A stretch of 64,000 nt of DNA from Hanleya hanleyi (GCA_036873755.1 JAVTVY010019016.1:1-64000); one strand, 5' to 3'; positions 45,332 through 56,879 are shown, numbered from the stretch's first letter. Program-made: numbers and translations. Notes: generated by a model not told the origin, from the sequence alone.

Positions 45332-47123
45332 TTAGCTCATCTGGGCCGAAGGCCCGATGGGTTTATGTCATGGCCTGACTGTCCGTCGTGCGTCGATCGT
45401 TGTGCGTCGTCCGTAAACATCTTCTTCTCTGAAACCGCTTGGCCGATTAAGCTGAAACTTGGCATGCATGTTCCCCCCAATGAGTACACCAGAATTTGTC
45501 CATGCCGTGTCGATACGATTTTAAATATGGCTGCCATGGCGGCCATCTTGAAGTTGCCAGTGAAATCTTGTCATCATTATTTTTCGGTAACTATTGCATG
45601 GATCTTTCTCAAATTTGGTACACGGGTTCCTCTTGGGTTCTAGTTGTACAAGATATCTTTTGTGGTCCGATTCAAAAATCCAATATGGCCACCAGGCGGC
45701 CATCTTGGTTTTCCAGAAGAAACATTGTTATCGCGATTTCTCAGGAACTACTGCATAGATCTTTCTCAAATTTGGTACACAGGTTCCCCTTGGGGTCTAG
45801 TTGTGCAAGATACCTTTTGTGGTCTGATTCACAAATCCAATATGGCCACCAGGAGACCATCTTGGATTTCCCCATAAAACATTGTTATTGCGATTTCTCA
45901 GGAACTACTGTGTGGATCTTCCTCAAATTTGGTACACATGTTCCCCTTGGGGTCTAGTTGTGCAAGATACTTTTGTGGTCTGATTGAAAAATCCAATATG
46001 GCGACCAGGCGGCCATCTTGGATTTCCAGATGAAACAATGCTATCGTGATATCTCAGGAACTACTGCAGGGATCTTTCTCAAATTTGGTACAGAGGTTGC
46101 CCTTGGGGTCTAGCTGTGCAAGATACCTTTTCTGCTCTGATTCGAACATCCGATATGGGCACCATACGGCCATCTGGGATTTCCCTATGAAACTTCGTTA
46201 TCGTGATTTGTCAGGAAGTACTGCATGGATCTTTCTCAAATTTGATACACAGGTTCCCCTTGGGGTCTAGTTGTGCAAGATACTGTTGTGGTCTGATTCA
46301 GAATCCCAATATGGCCACCAGGCGGCCATCTTGGAGTTCCAGATGAAACATTGTTATCGCGATTTCTCAGGAACTACTGCATGGGTCTTTCTCAAATTTG
46401 GTACAGTGGTTCCCCTTGGGGTCTAGTTGTGAAAGATACAATTTGTGTTCAGATTGAAAAATCCAATATGGCCACCAGGCAGCCATCTTGGATTTCCAGA
46501 GGAAACATCGTGATTTCTCAGGAACTACTGCATGGATCTTTCTCAAATTTGGTACAGAGGTTGCCCTTGGGGTCTAGCTGTGCAAGATACCATTTGTGTT
46601 CTGATTGAAAAATCCAATACGGCCACCAGGCGGCCATCTTGGATTTCCCCATGAAACATTGTTATTGCGATTTCTCAGGAACTACCGCCTGGATCTTTCT
46701 CAAATTTGGTATACAGGTTCCCTTTGGTGTCTAGTTGTGCAAGATATCTTTTCTGCTCTGATTCAAAAATCCAATATGGCCACCAGGCGGCCATCTTGGA
46801 TTTCCCCATGAAACATTGTTATTGCGATTTCTCAGGAACTACCTCATGGATCTTTCTCAAATTTGGTATACAGGTTCCCCTTGGTGTCTAGTTGAGCAAG
46901 ATACCTATTCTTGTCCGCTTCGAAAATCCAATATGGCCGCATCTTGAATTTCCCATGAAACTTTACCATGAAATCTCAGGAAATAACTGCATGGATCATT
47001 TAGTGTTCAGGGGGGACAACACAAGTTAGAAACTCATCTATTGCAGTTCTTTAGTACAAGTTTCTCACAGCTACATTCTCCAGTTACAGACAGATGAGCT
47101 ACAGTGCCGTGGCACTATCTTTA
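45332..47123 (+). mobile_element. Hairpin-headed tandem-core element, family A copy 2
   Basis: It has the same head (TTAGCTCATCTGGGCCGAAG), CGTC-rich stretch, entry segment (GAAACCGCTTGGCCGATTAA) and tail (CAGATGAGCTACAGTGCCGT) as 5644-7410. It also has nine core units, with CAAATTTGG starts near 45608, 45762, 45919, 46075, 46231, 46387, 46540, 46696 and 46852. It lies in the first intron of the minus-strand gene, in antisense. Confidence 0.85.
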
Positions 47124-48321
47124 TGTTTATTTACCCATGGTGATTGATTTGTGTTTGAGAATTACCGATAATTTTATGGTCAAATATCCCAGGTGGGCCT
47201 ATGCGAATAGCTGACTTGGGTTATTGCATCCGACTTGGGATATATGGCCAAGTTGATCTCTTGTTCCTGACCCTTCTATTCAAATGTCGACCAGTCTTAT
47301 CCCAGGGATTATGATGATATTTTGGTTAACTTGAAGGCCATATGAGAAACACTTTGAACAGGTACCCAATTATCTAGACGTGCACATGTTTTCAAAAAAA
47401 TATTAGACAGGCGGAATGAATTCAAATTCTACTGGCTGATAATTCCAGAAGCCGTGATCAGTTCAGATGATGTTGTCTTTCATTGGATCATGATCATCCA
47501 TTCTCCGTGCCTGTGGGTGTTTAATTGGATCCAATACATTCCACAATGCGGAGAATGAATCTAGACCCAGACAAACTTTTGTCCACCGACGTCGACTATC
47601 GACTGTAAGGACAAACAGGAATGGTAACCAGAATAAAAAGATATTTGGATACCGGAGCGTGTAACAACTGTCAACAAATGGAAAAGCACATTTTTTCAAG
47701 TTTGTTTGATTTCCATCTTCACAAAATTTGTATGAATATTTAAAAGTGTGTGAGCGTGGTGGGGTGGTCGGCTCATCAGTTACAGTCTGCACGATAAGAT
47801 GTTGTGCCGGTAACGTGCTTCTGAACGTCAAACTCGACTTTGTATTTCAACTGCTCGTGCATACTTTCAGCCAAAGTTCGCTATGGACTTGTGGGTAGGC
47901 GTCAGATCCGACACTAGTTACCTCGTCCATAATCGAGTGCCGTTTTTTTCATACTGGTGTCACATCACATGAAAGAAGCAAACTAGATATTGCGTTAATC
48001 GGTATATCTTCGTATCCATATGGGAGTAAATTGTGCGCATTCCAATCTCCAAGCTAACGATTAAACCAATGTATGAAATCATAGACATTGTCTCAAGCCC
48101 ATATAAGATCAGCCTGTACTTGGCAAGGACGTCCAACAGCTTAACCCTGAATCTTCATGGATTCATGCGATGTCTTCAGCCCATTTCTTGAACAAATGTG
48201 CCCGTTTTCAGTAGTTCTAAATAGTGATTATAGGAAACATCAACAGCTTAAATGTATTTATTGGCTGACACGTAACTGATGTAGCAATCTTTGTGTCTTA
48301 GGACAGAAAAGTATCACCTAC
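47124..48321. other. First intron of the minus-strand gene
   Basis: An open frame at 47463-47831 (minus, 122 codons) has no start context, domain or flanking splice pair that I can defend. Confidence 0.4.
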
Positions 48322-48384
48322 CGCCGCAGGCTTAGTGTCCTGGTCCGTCTTACGACTTGATCGACTATTACCACCTTCTGCCAT
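48322..48384 (-). CDS. First coding exon of a minus-strand gene, function unknown
   Basis: The ATG at 48384-48382 (context TTAACATGG) opens MAEGGNSRSSRKTDQDTKPA and one more alanine, then meets a near-consensus donor, GGCG|GTAGGT (phase 0). Together with 44749-44881 and 42026-42093 it gives 88 codons in one consistent frame, strong evidence for a real spliced gene. The product so far is hydrophilic, basic then Ser/Pro/Gly-rich, and probably disordered; I recognise no family. A CRE plus E-box cluster lies about 240 bp upstream. The introns hold a tandem-core element, a MITE and a foldback. Confidence 0.65.
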
Positions 48385-48609
48385 GTTAACTGAGAAGTCG
48401 ATGCTTCAGTTGAGGAAGTTACTAGCCCCTCTGTGATTCATGTCCTCCAGCTCCACATTGCATTAAAGTCGTGAGTCGTTCATCAATATTGTGGTTCCAT
48501 ATAGGGCGATAAACACTGAAAATAGCATTTTAAATTTTTATAATAAACTATGAAAATGACATAATTTTGTGTATTTTCTATGATAAGACCCATATAGCCG
48601 TTGTCGTTC

Positions 48610-48650
48610 ATCGGGATCTTTCGTGACGTCATTGCCCACGTGACGTCGCG
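48610..48650 (-). promoter_or_regulatory. CRE/E-box promoter-like cluster
   Basis: A full palindromic CRE (TGACGTCA, 48624-48631) is followed by CACGTGACGTCG (E-box overlapping a second CRE-like site, 48637-48648). It lies about 240 bp upstream of the start codon at 48384 on the minus strand and could serve either strand. Confidence 0.5.
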
Positions 48651-49563
48651 CCAATTTTAAGCATTGAGCAATGCTGTAACACCGCAGAGATCCTTAAATA
48701 TGTTTCATGGTGGCTTTCAAAATAAAAAAATAAACAAAAAATACAACAATACAAATGACTTTGAAGATGTTATTACTGCACGGTTTAATATACAGACATT
48801 TGAAAACAAAGACGTAGCCTGTTAAAGAATGTGATTAAACAAATACAGCATGGTCAATGTAAGCCAATAAAATGGCTCATTGTCTAACCTCGACAAAATG
48901 TCACTGGGCAATGACGTCCCTTCGCGCGTTTGGTGGCTGAAGATTTCGATATCGGGGCATACCTACTCGACACATGTGCACCTCGGCCACCGATTCGCGC
49001 CTCTCGTAATGAAGAGCTTCATGACACTGCATGTCATGCGACAGTGTCCAGTGGCAACTTGCCGCGTCAACTTATTGAAATGTGAAGACACAATTCACGG
49101 TCCTGAAATTACCAATCAATTTACCTGGATTACGTACTCAGCTAACATAATAAGTATAATGCATTTGCAATTGATCTGCATGATGTATCCAGCTAACACA
49201 ATAAGCATAGTTCATTTTCAATTGACCTGGATGACGTTTTCATCAAACACAATAAGCATAATTCTTTATCAATTGATCCTTCATCGTTTGATTGATGTTT
49301 CTAAAGTGTTGCACCGACTGTATGGACAGATAGCACCTGCGAGCCTCGTTCCGCGCCATTTTAAATTCTGGCAAACTTTTTCGTTGACTCACTTTTAAAC
49401 GAGCGAAGTGTTTTTTCCCCAGAACAACTTAACATACAAAAAGGCTGATGGCGAACACGATCTTATTTTCGACTTCAAATTCTGCCTGATTTCATGACAT
49501 CTGGATCATCCAGTAATTGACTCAACGTCGAGAGATTCATGAAAAACACGACCCTTGTTACCT
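48651..49563. other. Upstream intergenic region with a short tandem repeat
   Basis: An open plus-strand frame at 48880-49398 runs partly through a three-unit, ~51-bp tandem repeat (words GCTAACACAATAAGCATA near 49142, 49193 and 49243). It has no domain and is probably not coding. Confidence 0.5.
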
Positions 49564-49895
49564 TCAAATGGAATTACAACACATATAAGGGAAGTGGGAA
49601 GAGGTGCAGACATATACTGACTGCGTCATATGACTTCACAGAATAGTCTTCTGGTAAACCTATTCTAAAGCACATACCAAGAATCTAACGATTCGTGATA
49701 TACGTTGTATCTCAGGTACGCTTTTATTGTACCTGTTTATGTGGTAACATGGATGATATGACCACACGGCCCCTAGCAACGCCATAAGCGGTATTAGATA
49801 CAAATCTAGAGAGCTATGATGGAAATGCTCTGACAACTCGTATACTGGTAATTGGTGAGCTGTTTCGCTGTGACAACTCGTACATTGGCGATTGA
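49564..49895 (+). repeat. R350 dispersed repeat, copy I
   Basis: Contains ATTACAACACATATAAGGGA, AGAATCTAACGATTCGTGAT, CAGGTACGCTTTTATTGTACCT (hairpin) and AGCGGTATTAGATACAAATC. Further copies lie at 60.7-63.8 kb. It carries the uninterrupted target site of the insertion at 61618. Confidence 0.85.
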
Positions 49896-51640
49896 CCCAT
49901 TTCCAGGACCTGCTCACATCAAGTTTCGATGTGATGTGTGAGCCATGGCAGTTTTTTGATACATGTGAAACCATAAACTTCGGCTTTTAAACGATACCAC
50001 ACCCTAATAACATTAGATAAACTCATAAACTGAAACTCATTAAAATCTCGAGCTACGATATGTGGGCCCCGGTTATGTCGATATTGTATGTCTCTGCACA
50101 TTATCACATGAAGTTGCACCGTATTAATGTTAACCAAATAATTGGACAAAAAAATTCTGCTGAGTTTCTAATATTTTGTTTGAAGTGGGACGCATTCCCC
50201 AGTTGATCGCTCTTCATTCACTCAACATTAATCGCGTACATCGAAAGTGGCGCTAACTGCAAAGATTAGTCTCTCTGTGCTTGTTCTAAAATTCATGAAA
50301 GATTAAATTGTTTGAAAAAAAGAGCGATTTTACCAGCAAGAAATGAAGACCCCATTTAATTAAGTCAATGTCGGTTGTTGACATGCAAAGTCGTAATCTC
50401 ATAGTTGTAAACATCCTGACATAATTATTTCAGACCCATAGCTTTCGCAAGGTTTCTGCTTTCGAAAGCTCACCATGCGAAGTGCACATACATTCATAAT
50501 ATTGTACTCGTAACACAATTTCACAAAAAAGCTAACAGGTCGCCCAGTCGATGATGTGAACTTTACGGTAACTTGCAGATCCGTACTTCAGCTATTCTGT
50601 TAATCAAATCCGGCCGACAATCTAACTGAACTAAACTCTCATTTTAACAAAGTAAGGTCGCATGTATTGTTGCTGTAGTGTAATGTAATTCACAAGGCCC
50701 ATAACTAAGAGCACCCATGAAAGAGAGATGAAGTGGCTTTAATGGCTATGGCTTTAATAGCTTTAATAAATTCACTCCCAATTCTATTTGAGGGATTCCC
50801 GTTCGTGGCTATCCTAAAATACATTACTCCGCTTTATCAAATACAATTCCCCACAATGGAAATTAATATGGACACTAAATTAACACGAGGGAGGAGGTCC
50901 GTGAATGGTATTAATCTTTGGGTCAACATCGATGGCCTGGCTGTATATCCTCAGACAATCATCTCAGCAATCAGTAACGATTCGTGACATCCTTGAAACA
51001 TAAGTATTTACCACGACAGTAAACTAACAAACTACAATCAAACGAACTGAAATTGCACACGTTGTCGGAGCTCATCTAACTTTGTTGTATAAAACCCCTT
51101 TTAACTCGCACGAATCTGACCCGCTTTTTCCCGCCTATTCACCACGGTCTGGAATTACCCCTGAGACTTTGTATTTTCAAATCAAAATACATAGAACATT
51201 ATATTTCCATTAATACCTATTCTGAATTTCACATCAAAAAGTAGCAAAGAAGAATAGAACGGAATTCCAACTAAAATTGTTTGTGGAGAAACTCGTCCTC
51301 GGGTTAGGAGGGTGGTTTTAATTTTCGGAAAAGCCTTTATACCAAGATGGTGGAAATGTTTACATTTCCTAATTCGGATTTTCTTTGCTATTTTTGGAAT
51401 GCAAGTAAGTGTTTCTGGCTGCTATTTTCGGTGTATCGCGAAACCGGATGGACCATACATTATGACAGTGCGAATTGGGGGATGTGCGGATGTGAAATTT
51501 CTGATTCGTTTTCTGACAATACATTTTCGTGTATGAAAGTTGAATAGCACGGCATGACTCTGATACTATAATCAGTCATGTCACTCGGCTATATTGACCA
51601 TTATTACGTCCAAACAGGAGGGCATATGGACAAGTAAGAA
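49896..51640. other. Spacer, no supported gene
   Basis: Several short frames (for example 50733-50987 and 51347-51547, plus) lack domains, splice partners or promoter context. Confidence 0.45.
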
Positions 51641-51652
51641 GTGGTATCATAC

Positions 51653-51701
51653 CTGACTTGGTGTGTCGGTGGGAGGCTGGACAAAGAATCGGCTGTATGA
51701 A
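51653..51701 (-). CDS. Exon-like segment B (49 nt), paralogue of segment A
   Basis: The acceptor TCTATTTCAG| and donor CAAGTCAG|GTATGATA bound exactly 49 nt. It aligns without gaps to 53257-53305, including the intron starts (GTATGATA/GTATGGTATGATA) and the pyrimidine tract. Two frames are open (…ADSLSSLPPTHQV or SYSRFFVQPPTDTPSQ); the frame in use is unknown. It could belong to an upstream gene or to alternative first exons of the 48384 gene. Confidence 0.35.
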
Positions 51702-51844
51702 CTGAAATAGATAAAGAACGAACTTAAAGGATCCGCTGATCTAAGTACATGTATGTTTGTATCGCAAAAGAGACACATTTGTCATGTCCCAGCGAATGAC
51801 CCAGACTAGCTTGAATTTATCGACTGGAAAGTCAACGGTTATTC

Positions 51845-51961
51845 CCACGGGCCTTTTTGAAAAGAGTGAGAGAGTTCCCTCGGTCTATTTATATATTTAT
51901 ATATATTTAGATATAAATAGACCGAGGTAGAACCCACTCACTCTTTCCAAAAATCCCGTGG
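51845..51961. repeat. 117-bp foldback MITE with TTATTC flanks
   Basis: The outer ends CCACGGG/CCCGTGG enclose arms with GAGTGAG...CTCACTC and CTCGGTCTATTTATAT/ATATAAATAGACCGAG. TTATTC directly precedes and follows it, a 6-bp duplication. Confidence 0.82.
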
Positions 51962-53256
51962 TTATTCCCCTTATCACATTTCAGACAGAGCAAGGTCAAT
52001 TTTACATATATATATATATAATACTAAAATCAATGTTAGGATAGGACAGTACGGGCCTATCTTCCGCGACACCTCGGTTAGCTGAAAGGAGTCCGTTCTT
52101 CGACTTGAGAATTATTTATCGCCGTATACCACAAGCTAAATGAGAGGTCTATGTTTATGGTTTTAGTACGACCTACATATTATAGATACTAAAAAGCTAA
52201 GTAGCACAGAAGTTTGATACTGAATAAATCCGACTTTAGACTCATAATTAGAGAGTGACTGTAGTCTTCTGTAGTCTAATATGCAATATCTTCATAGTTA
52301 ATGAGAAATAACTTGACAGATTATTGGTTGTACTGAACTATTTTGGGGGTTGTTCAGTCAAAAGGGGAATGTCACAGATTACAAACGTGTTTAAACGTCT
52401 TTATTGAAATATCTTTTTTTAATCCACCAAAAGAGACGGAATCATATATATGTCATATTTCAGCTCCCTGTATTTATTGTACCTTCGAGATTATCTTAGG
52501 TTTCCCAGTATAAATCTGACAACAACAACACGCCATGCCAGGCTCTGGTTCTGCCTTTGATCAACACTGTTTTGAAAAACAGGATATATACGGTCTGATA
52601 ACTAAGTATACAACATGTTTGGTAACCAATATCATTGACCAAAATAATTCTCATACCAAGTTGAATTCTCATACCCAGTTGAATGCAAATGTGACACCTC
52701 TTGATACGAACAGTGTAAATTGAAGGGTGTAATTACAAAAAGACAGCCAGCAGAGAATAAAGCAAAAAAAGACACTTTGTAGAAATATAGTTCTAAAATA
52801 CAGAGTATGTTACAAATAGAAAAGGAGATAAATATTTGTTTTGTTTTTTATTTATCTTCAAATACCTTGTGTATTGCAAAAAATGTTTCACAGTCCAAAA
52901 TATTAATTCAAGACCATGGGTTATAAAATCACCAAGCATTTATTGGTGAGCCACATAAGTGACAAAACAATGGGAGAAAGCAGGAAAACACAAAACAGGG
53001 CAAACTTGTTCTGTCAAGCATGTCGTAAACTTTTCATTCGATATAGTTTGTTTTCATATAACCGGCCTTTGTCATTAGAATATTCCCCAAGTCTGACTGA
53101 CATCTTATTTGTGAAAGTTATATTGATAATGGAAAAAATATTGAAAATATATATTTTATTTCTCCAACAATCAGCTTTACAAGATAACCATGTTGACCAG
53201 TGATCCATCCCTTTAATAGGGTCTGCAATAAAGAAGAAATTAATATCATACCATAC
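51962..53256. other. Spacer between duplicated segments
   Basis: 52200-52260 (GAAGTTTGATACTGAATAAA) matches 53590-53640, extending the duplication that contains B and A. A (TA)n run lies at 52008-52021. Confidence 0.5.
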
Positions 53257-53305
53257 CTTGTTGTGCCGGTGGAAGAGTGGGCGGAGAAGTAATCGGTTAC
53301 AGGAG
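53257..53305 (-). CDS. Exon-like segment A (49 nt), paralogue of segment B
   Basis: The acceptor ATTTATTTCAG| and donor CAACAAG|GTATGG bound 49 nt, about 60% identical to B by eye. Open frames read PVTDYFSAHSSTGTT or SCNRLLLRPLFHRHNK. Equal length, conserved borders and head-to-tail order are the features of duplicated or mutually exclusive exons. The gene they belong to is not identified. Confidence 0.35.
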
Positions 53306-53883
53306 CTGAAATAAATGAAACAGACGCTGATGTAAGTATGTTTGTTTCCTACGCTGATCAGAAAAGGCACACATTATCTTGTCTGTACATATGTCCCGAG
53401 CGAGTGCCAAAGTCTGGCCTAGCTAGGCCAATTGTACGAAAACACTCGTATTGACTTTTACCAACACACAGGCCAAACTTGTCTACCACCGGTTAAGCGG
53501 ACGTCGTTCATATGTCATGAAATGCCAAATCAACGAAAACATACCCCACTAGTCTGTATTATGTCTGACCTGAATATTATCCACAGGAGATTGATACTAA
53601 GTAAATTCAACATGTCGCTCATATTCAGAGAGCAAAATGTAATCTCTTGAACAGACTGCATTTATTTATAACTTTAAATGTGCGATGTCTGTCTGTCCGT
53701 CTCTTGTCTTACAACTCGTGAATCGTTTGACGTAGACAACAATGTGTACGTCACTGTTAACACGTTAACGGTCTTGCAATGTCCTTGCAGAAACGTTGTG
53801 ATGCAACCTTGTGTCAACGTCAATGTGTCAACGTAAATAGGAGCTGTTCAAAAGCATTATAGCTCAACATCACTATGTACCGT
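53306..53883. other. Flank of segment A, no gene
   Basis: A duplicated upstream flank (GCTGATCAGAAAAGGCACACAT near 53354; related text after 51735). Otherwise non-coding. Confidence 0.45.
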
Positions 53884-54051
53884 ATGGTTTCCTTAAGTGG
53901 CATTTAGAAGTTGGGAAGTAGATAAATAAACAAATTGCTTATGGATAACAACTTCTAGTTTATTCAGGACGACGTTTCGATACAGGTACTATACAGGTAC
54001 GTCGTCCTGAATAAACTAGAAGTTGTTATCCATAAGCAATTTGTTTATTTA
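53884..54051. mobile_element. Retroposed hairpin with perfect 52-bp stem and 12-bp TSD
   Basis: Arms 53924-53975 and 53999-54050 are perfect inverse complements over 52 bp, with a 23-base loop containing the near-repeat ATACAGGTACTATACAGGT. ACTATGTACCGT is repeated at 53872-53883 and 54052-54063. A long variable-type TSD points to LINE-mediated insertion, and the perfect stem to a young event. Confidence 0.85.
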
Positions 54052-54177
54052 ACTATGTACCGTGTTTGAACCGTGGGACTAAGGACCATCATCAGAATTT
54101 CACCTTCAGAAATTAGGTGGGGAAATGACTTGGGTATTGGGGGAGCCAAGGTAAATTTTCTGTCTCTATATTTGGAG

Positions 54178-54410
54178 TAAGTATGATTTAACGTCGCTTT
54201 TGACCATTTTTATCATATCACGACGATGCCTGTTTGTAATCAAGCAGTCTTAATGCCAACGTTTTATAATGCTGCCTCAATGAAGCATCATGTGGTAAGC
54301 AGACATGACGCTTCATCGAGTCACATTACCACGACACCGGACCAACCAGTCTTTGATCTATCCTCTTAAGGCTGAGTGTCTAGCGAGGAAACAACAATTC
54401 CATGTTTTAA
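54178..54410 (-). mobile_element. 5'-truncated SINE, diverged
   Basis: On the minus strand it reproduces the body and tail of the 8025-8391 SINE (GCTCAGC-like, TAAGAGGATAGA, GGTGTCG, ATGTCTGC, ending AAAGCGACGTTAAATC). The tRNA head is absent. Confidence 0.75.
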
Positions 54411-55120
54411 CCTTGTGTTTACCGTTATAAAAAATAAGTGGAGTACGCGGAAATCCTTCGTGGACCAACTCACAAATGGAGTACCTAGAAAAAATATGTG
54501 ATTTTTGGTGGGAACAACAGTGGTCACCATAGCAACTCAGTTGGTGGGGCTAAAAAGTTCCGACGCTCAATATCGGATGGACCAAAAAATCTTAATATTG
54601 GCTGCTTTTTCTGTAAATCCATAAGAAATTAGACATGAATAATTAATAAATTACGTTATTTCAATATATAACATAAAGGATTTGCCTGCGGACCCATCTC
54701 TCCAACAAAGAAATAATTAAAACTACGAGTTGGAAAGAACTCATTCATGCCAACTTGCCATAACTGTACGGTACCCCATGAGCACACTTTTCAGTTATAT
54801 TTCTCTGTAAGAAAGTCAAATATCAACAACGTTCACAGACGAAGTTGATGAACTACATATTTGCGATGAATATTATGGCTACCATAGCAACTAACAGTCA
54901 GACACTTGAAAATCTTGATAAAATCAGATGAAAGTAGCACAATTACCCATATGGTGTATGTGTCATGCCTGTAATAAATAAACCATTGATGGGATTCGAA
55001 CCTACAACCCTCCATACACGCGGATATCAGGTGCATTATGCATTTCAATATGCCTGGAGATCCAGTTGAACTTTAATTAGTTTCATAACCTGTGCGAACT
55101 GGTGATTGATACACGAAGTA
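54411..55120. other. Spacer, no supported gene
   Basis: A GGGATTCGAACC word (54994-55005) is B-box-like but has no surrounding tRNA structure. Confidence 0.5.
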
Positions 55121-55544
55121 TTACCATCGGGACTTTTTAGTCCGATTCGAAAAAGTCTGATACTACCCAACGGGACTAAAAAATCCCAAAACTAATTAAC
55201 CTAATTTTGATAGGAAACTGAGCCGTTTTCTCAGAAATGAAACTAGCATTATGTTATTGATGTTAGAAATCATTCATAAGAAACATCCTGGTTAGATTGA
55301 CTAAAAACTCCCTCAAACAAGACTGCAACAACATTCCTCTGAAATCCACTATGCTTTGCTGAGAGGGTTAACCGCGTGTTTGATGACGTCACCGGTTTTT
55401 GTTGATCACAGGTCGCTATAGTTTGTCTCAGATAGTCGGAGATAAATTTTCGCTTTTACCTAAATGTCACAACGGTAGGCTTGTTGACCTGACTGAAAAC
55501 TCAGTCAATTAAGAAGGGGTGGGACTTTTAAGTCCCGTCGGTAA
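55121..55544. repeat. TTACC..CGGGACTT TIR element
   Basis: The left TTACCATCGGGACTTTTTAG and the right inverse TTACCGACGGGACTTAAAAG form imperfect inverted termini, each itself containing a GGGACTnnnnAGTCC hairpin. An internal CGGGACTAAAAAATCCC lies near 55160. No TSD was found. Confidence 0.55.
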
Positions 55545-56191
55545 ACAAAGGGTTAAGTCTTTGGTATCATCCGGCATAGAATTCTAAATTTGGAAAGAAA
55601 CATTATGTTTTCCTATGTTATAAGAACTAACACACGGTGTACGGTTTACTGCACAACGTATCATATACGCTACTTAGAAAAGATGTTCACGTCAGCAACT
55701 GCTGGTTGAATAGCCCTTTCTGATGTCAGTTCTCATTCTATGGGCTTTTCAATACACAATCACCTTATCTGTTTGACAAATGTGAGTAATTGTTTTGTTT
55801 TCATAACAATTTTACCATGAAACTTGGGGTGGAGATTCCTTGGTGGAACTCCGATACATTTCCCTCAATTGTCTTTGTTTTTGGTTTAAGTAACTTTATT
55901 TGCTCAATGGCAACAGGGAGCGAAATAAGCATATGCTTATCATGACGTCTCCCCAGTACACAGTATATTCGTACAAATAAAGATTGCAATAAAGCAGATT
56001 ATTTACATATAAATAAGGTAATGGCGTTTAACGTGAATATCAAAATAGAAAAAATTTATCAAAAAGATTGAAATTAATTAATGTCCAGAAACTATGGTTG
56101 AGAAAAACATCTGCGTGCTCTGCGCAAGTCATTAAGTCTGGCTGGCCGCAAAAGAAATAGGATTTGAAGTGATGATGATAGCACAAATAAA

Positions 56192-56879
56192 TCAGGCAAA
56201 CCGTTTAGAGGAAGCAACAAATTTTCCTAATGCACAGAGAATACTAGTATTTGTTTCAATATTTTGCTCGGGGTCGCCTAGCAGCAGAAATAAAGCGGGT
56301 GGCACGCGCGAAAACTGGTAAAAATTTTCGAGGTCACTTAAAAGTGAAACTCTTTGCTCTCGGAATAAAGGACAGTGAAAAAAGAAATGTTCAATGGTTT
56401 CGTCTGCATTTCTACAATTGCATAAAACGGAATTGGACAGGAAGTTATCGAACAAGTGAGTTTTTAAATTGCTACAACCATTTCGCAGGCGACATAAGAT
56501 AATGTTTTCTTTTCGAGAACAAACGTAATACCAAGGCGGAGGGTGGGGTATGCGTGTCATGTTTTGCAATCTACTTTTAAATATCGCTAATGTTGGGGAG
56601 CTTGTTATTGGAGTGGGCAGTAAATTCCAATCACGTAGAGTGGTCGGGAAAAAGGATCTCTGAAATAACGGAGTTCGGCACCTATATGGGGTAAATATAT
56701 CTGCATTACGAATTTTATAGGGGTTTCGTTCATTTGCCATAACAGGAAGATGGGCGAACAGAGAAGCTGGTGTCATCCCATTTACAACTCGATAAAACAT
56801 TTTCAGTCTGTGCTCCTTTCGTCTCCTTGACAGAGGCTTAAACCCAGCTTCCTCATTTAATGATTCGGTACTAGCACTA
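56192..56879 (-). pseudogene. Retrotransposon ORF2, C-terminal segment
   Basis: After a frameshift near 56880 the frame resumes as SASTESLNEEAGFKPLSRRR and continues through the start-like MFYRVVNGMTP at 56800. Near the end a CNC...IEHFFFHC pattern (C-x-C-x8-H-x3-H-C) is the Cys/His motif typical of these polyproteins. It lies downstream of the RT segment on the minus strand. Confidence 0.8.

Noticed and set aside
47750..47800. Possible third copy of the 49-nt exon (CTGTAACTGATGAGCC)
   Set aside because: Only a 10-11-base match to segment A near the acceptor, and no matching donor at the expected distance.
48880..49398. 172-codon plus-strand frame
   Set aside because: Ends in a three-unit tandem repeat, no domain and no splice or promoter context.
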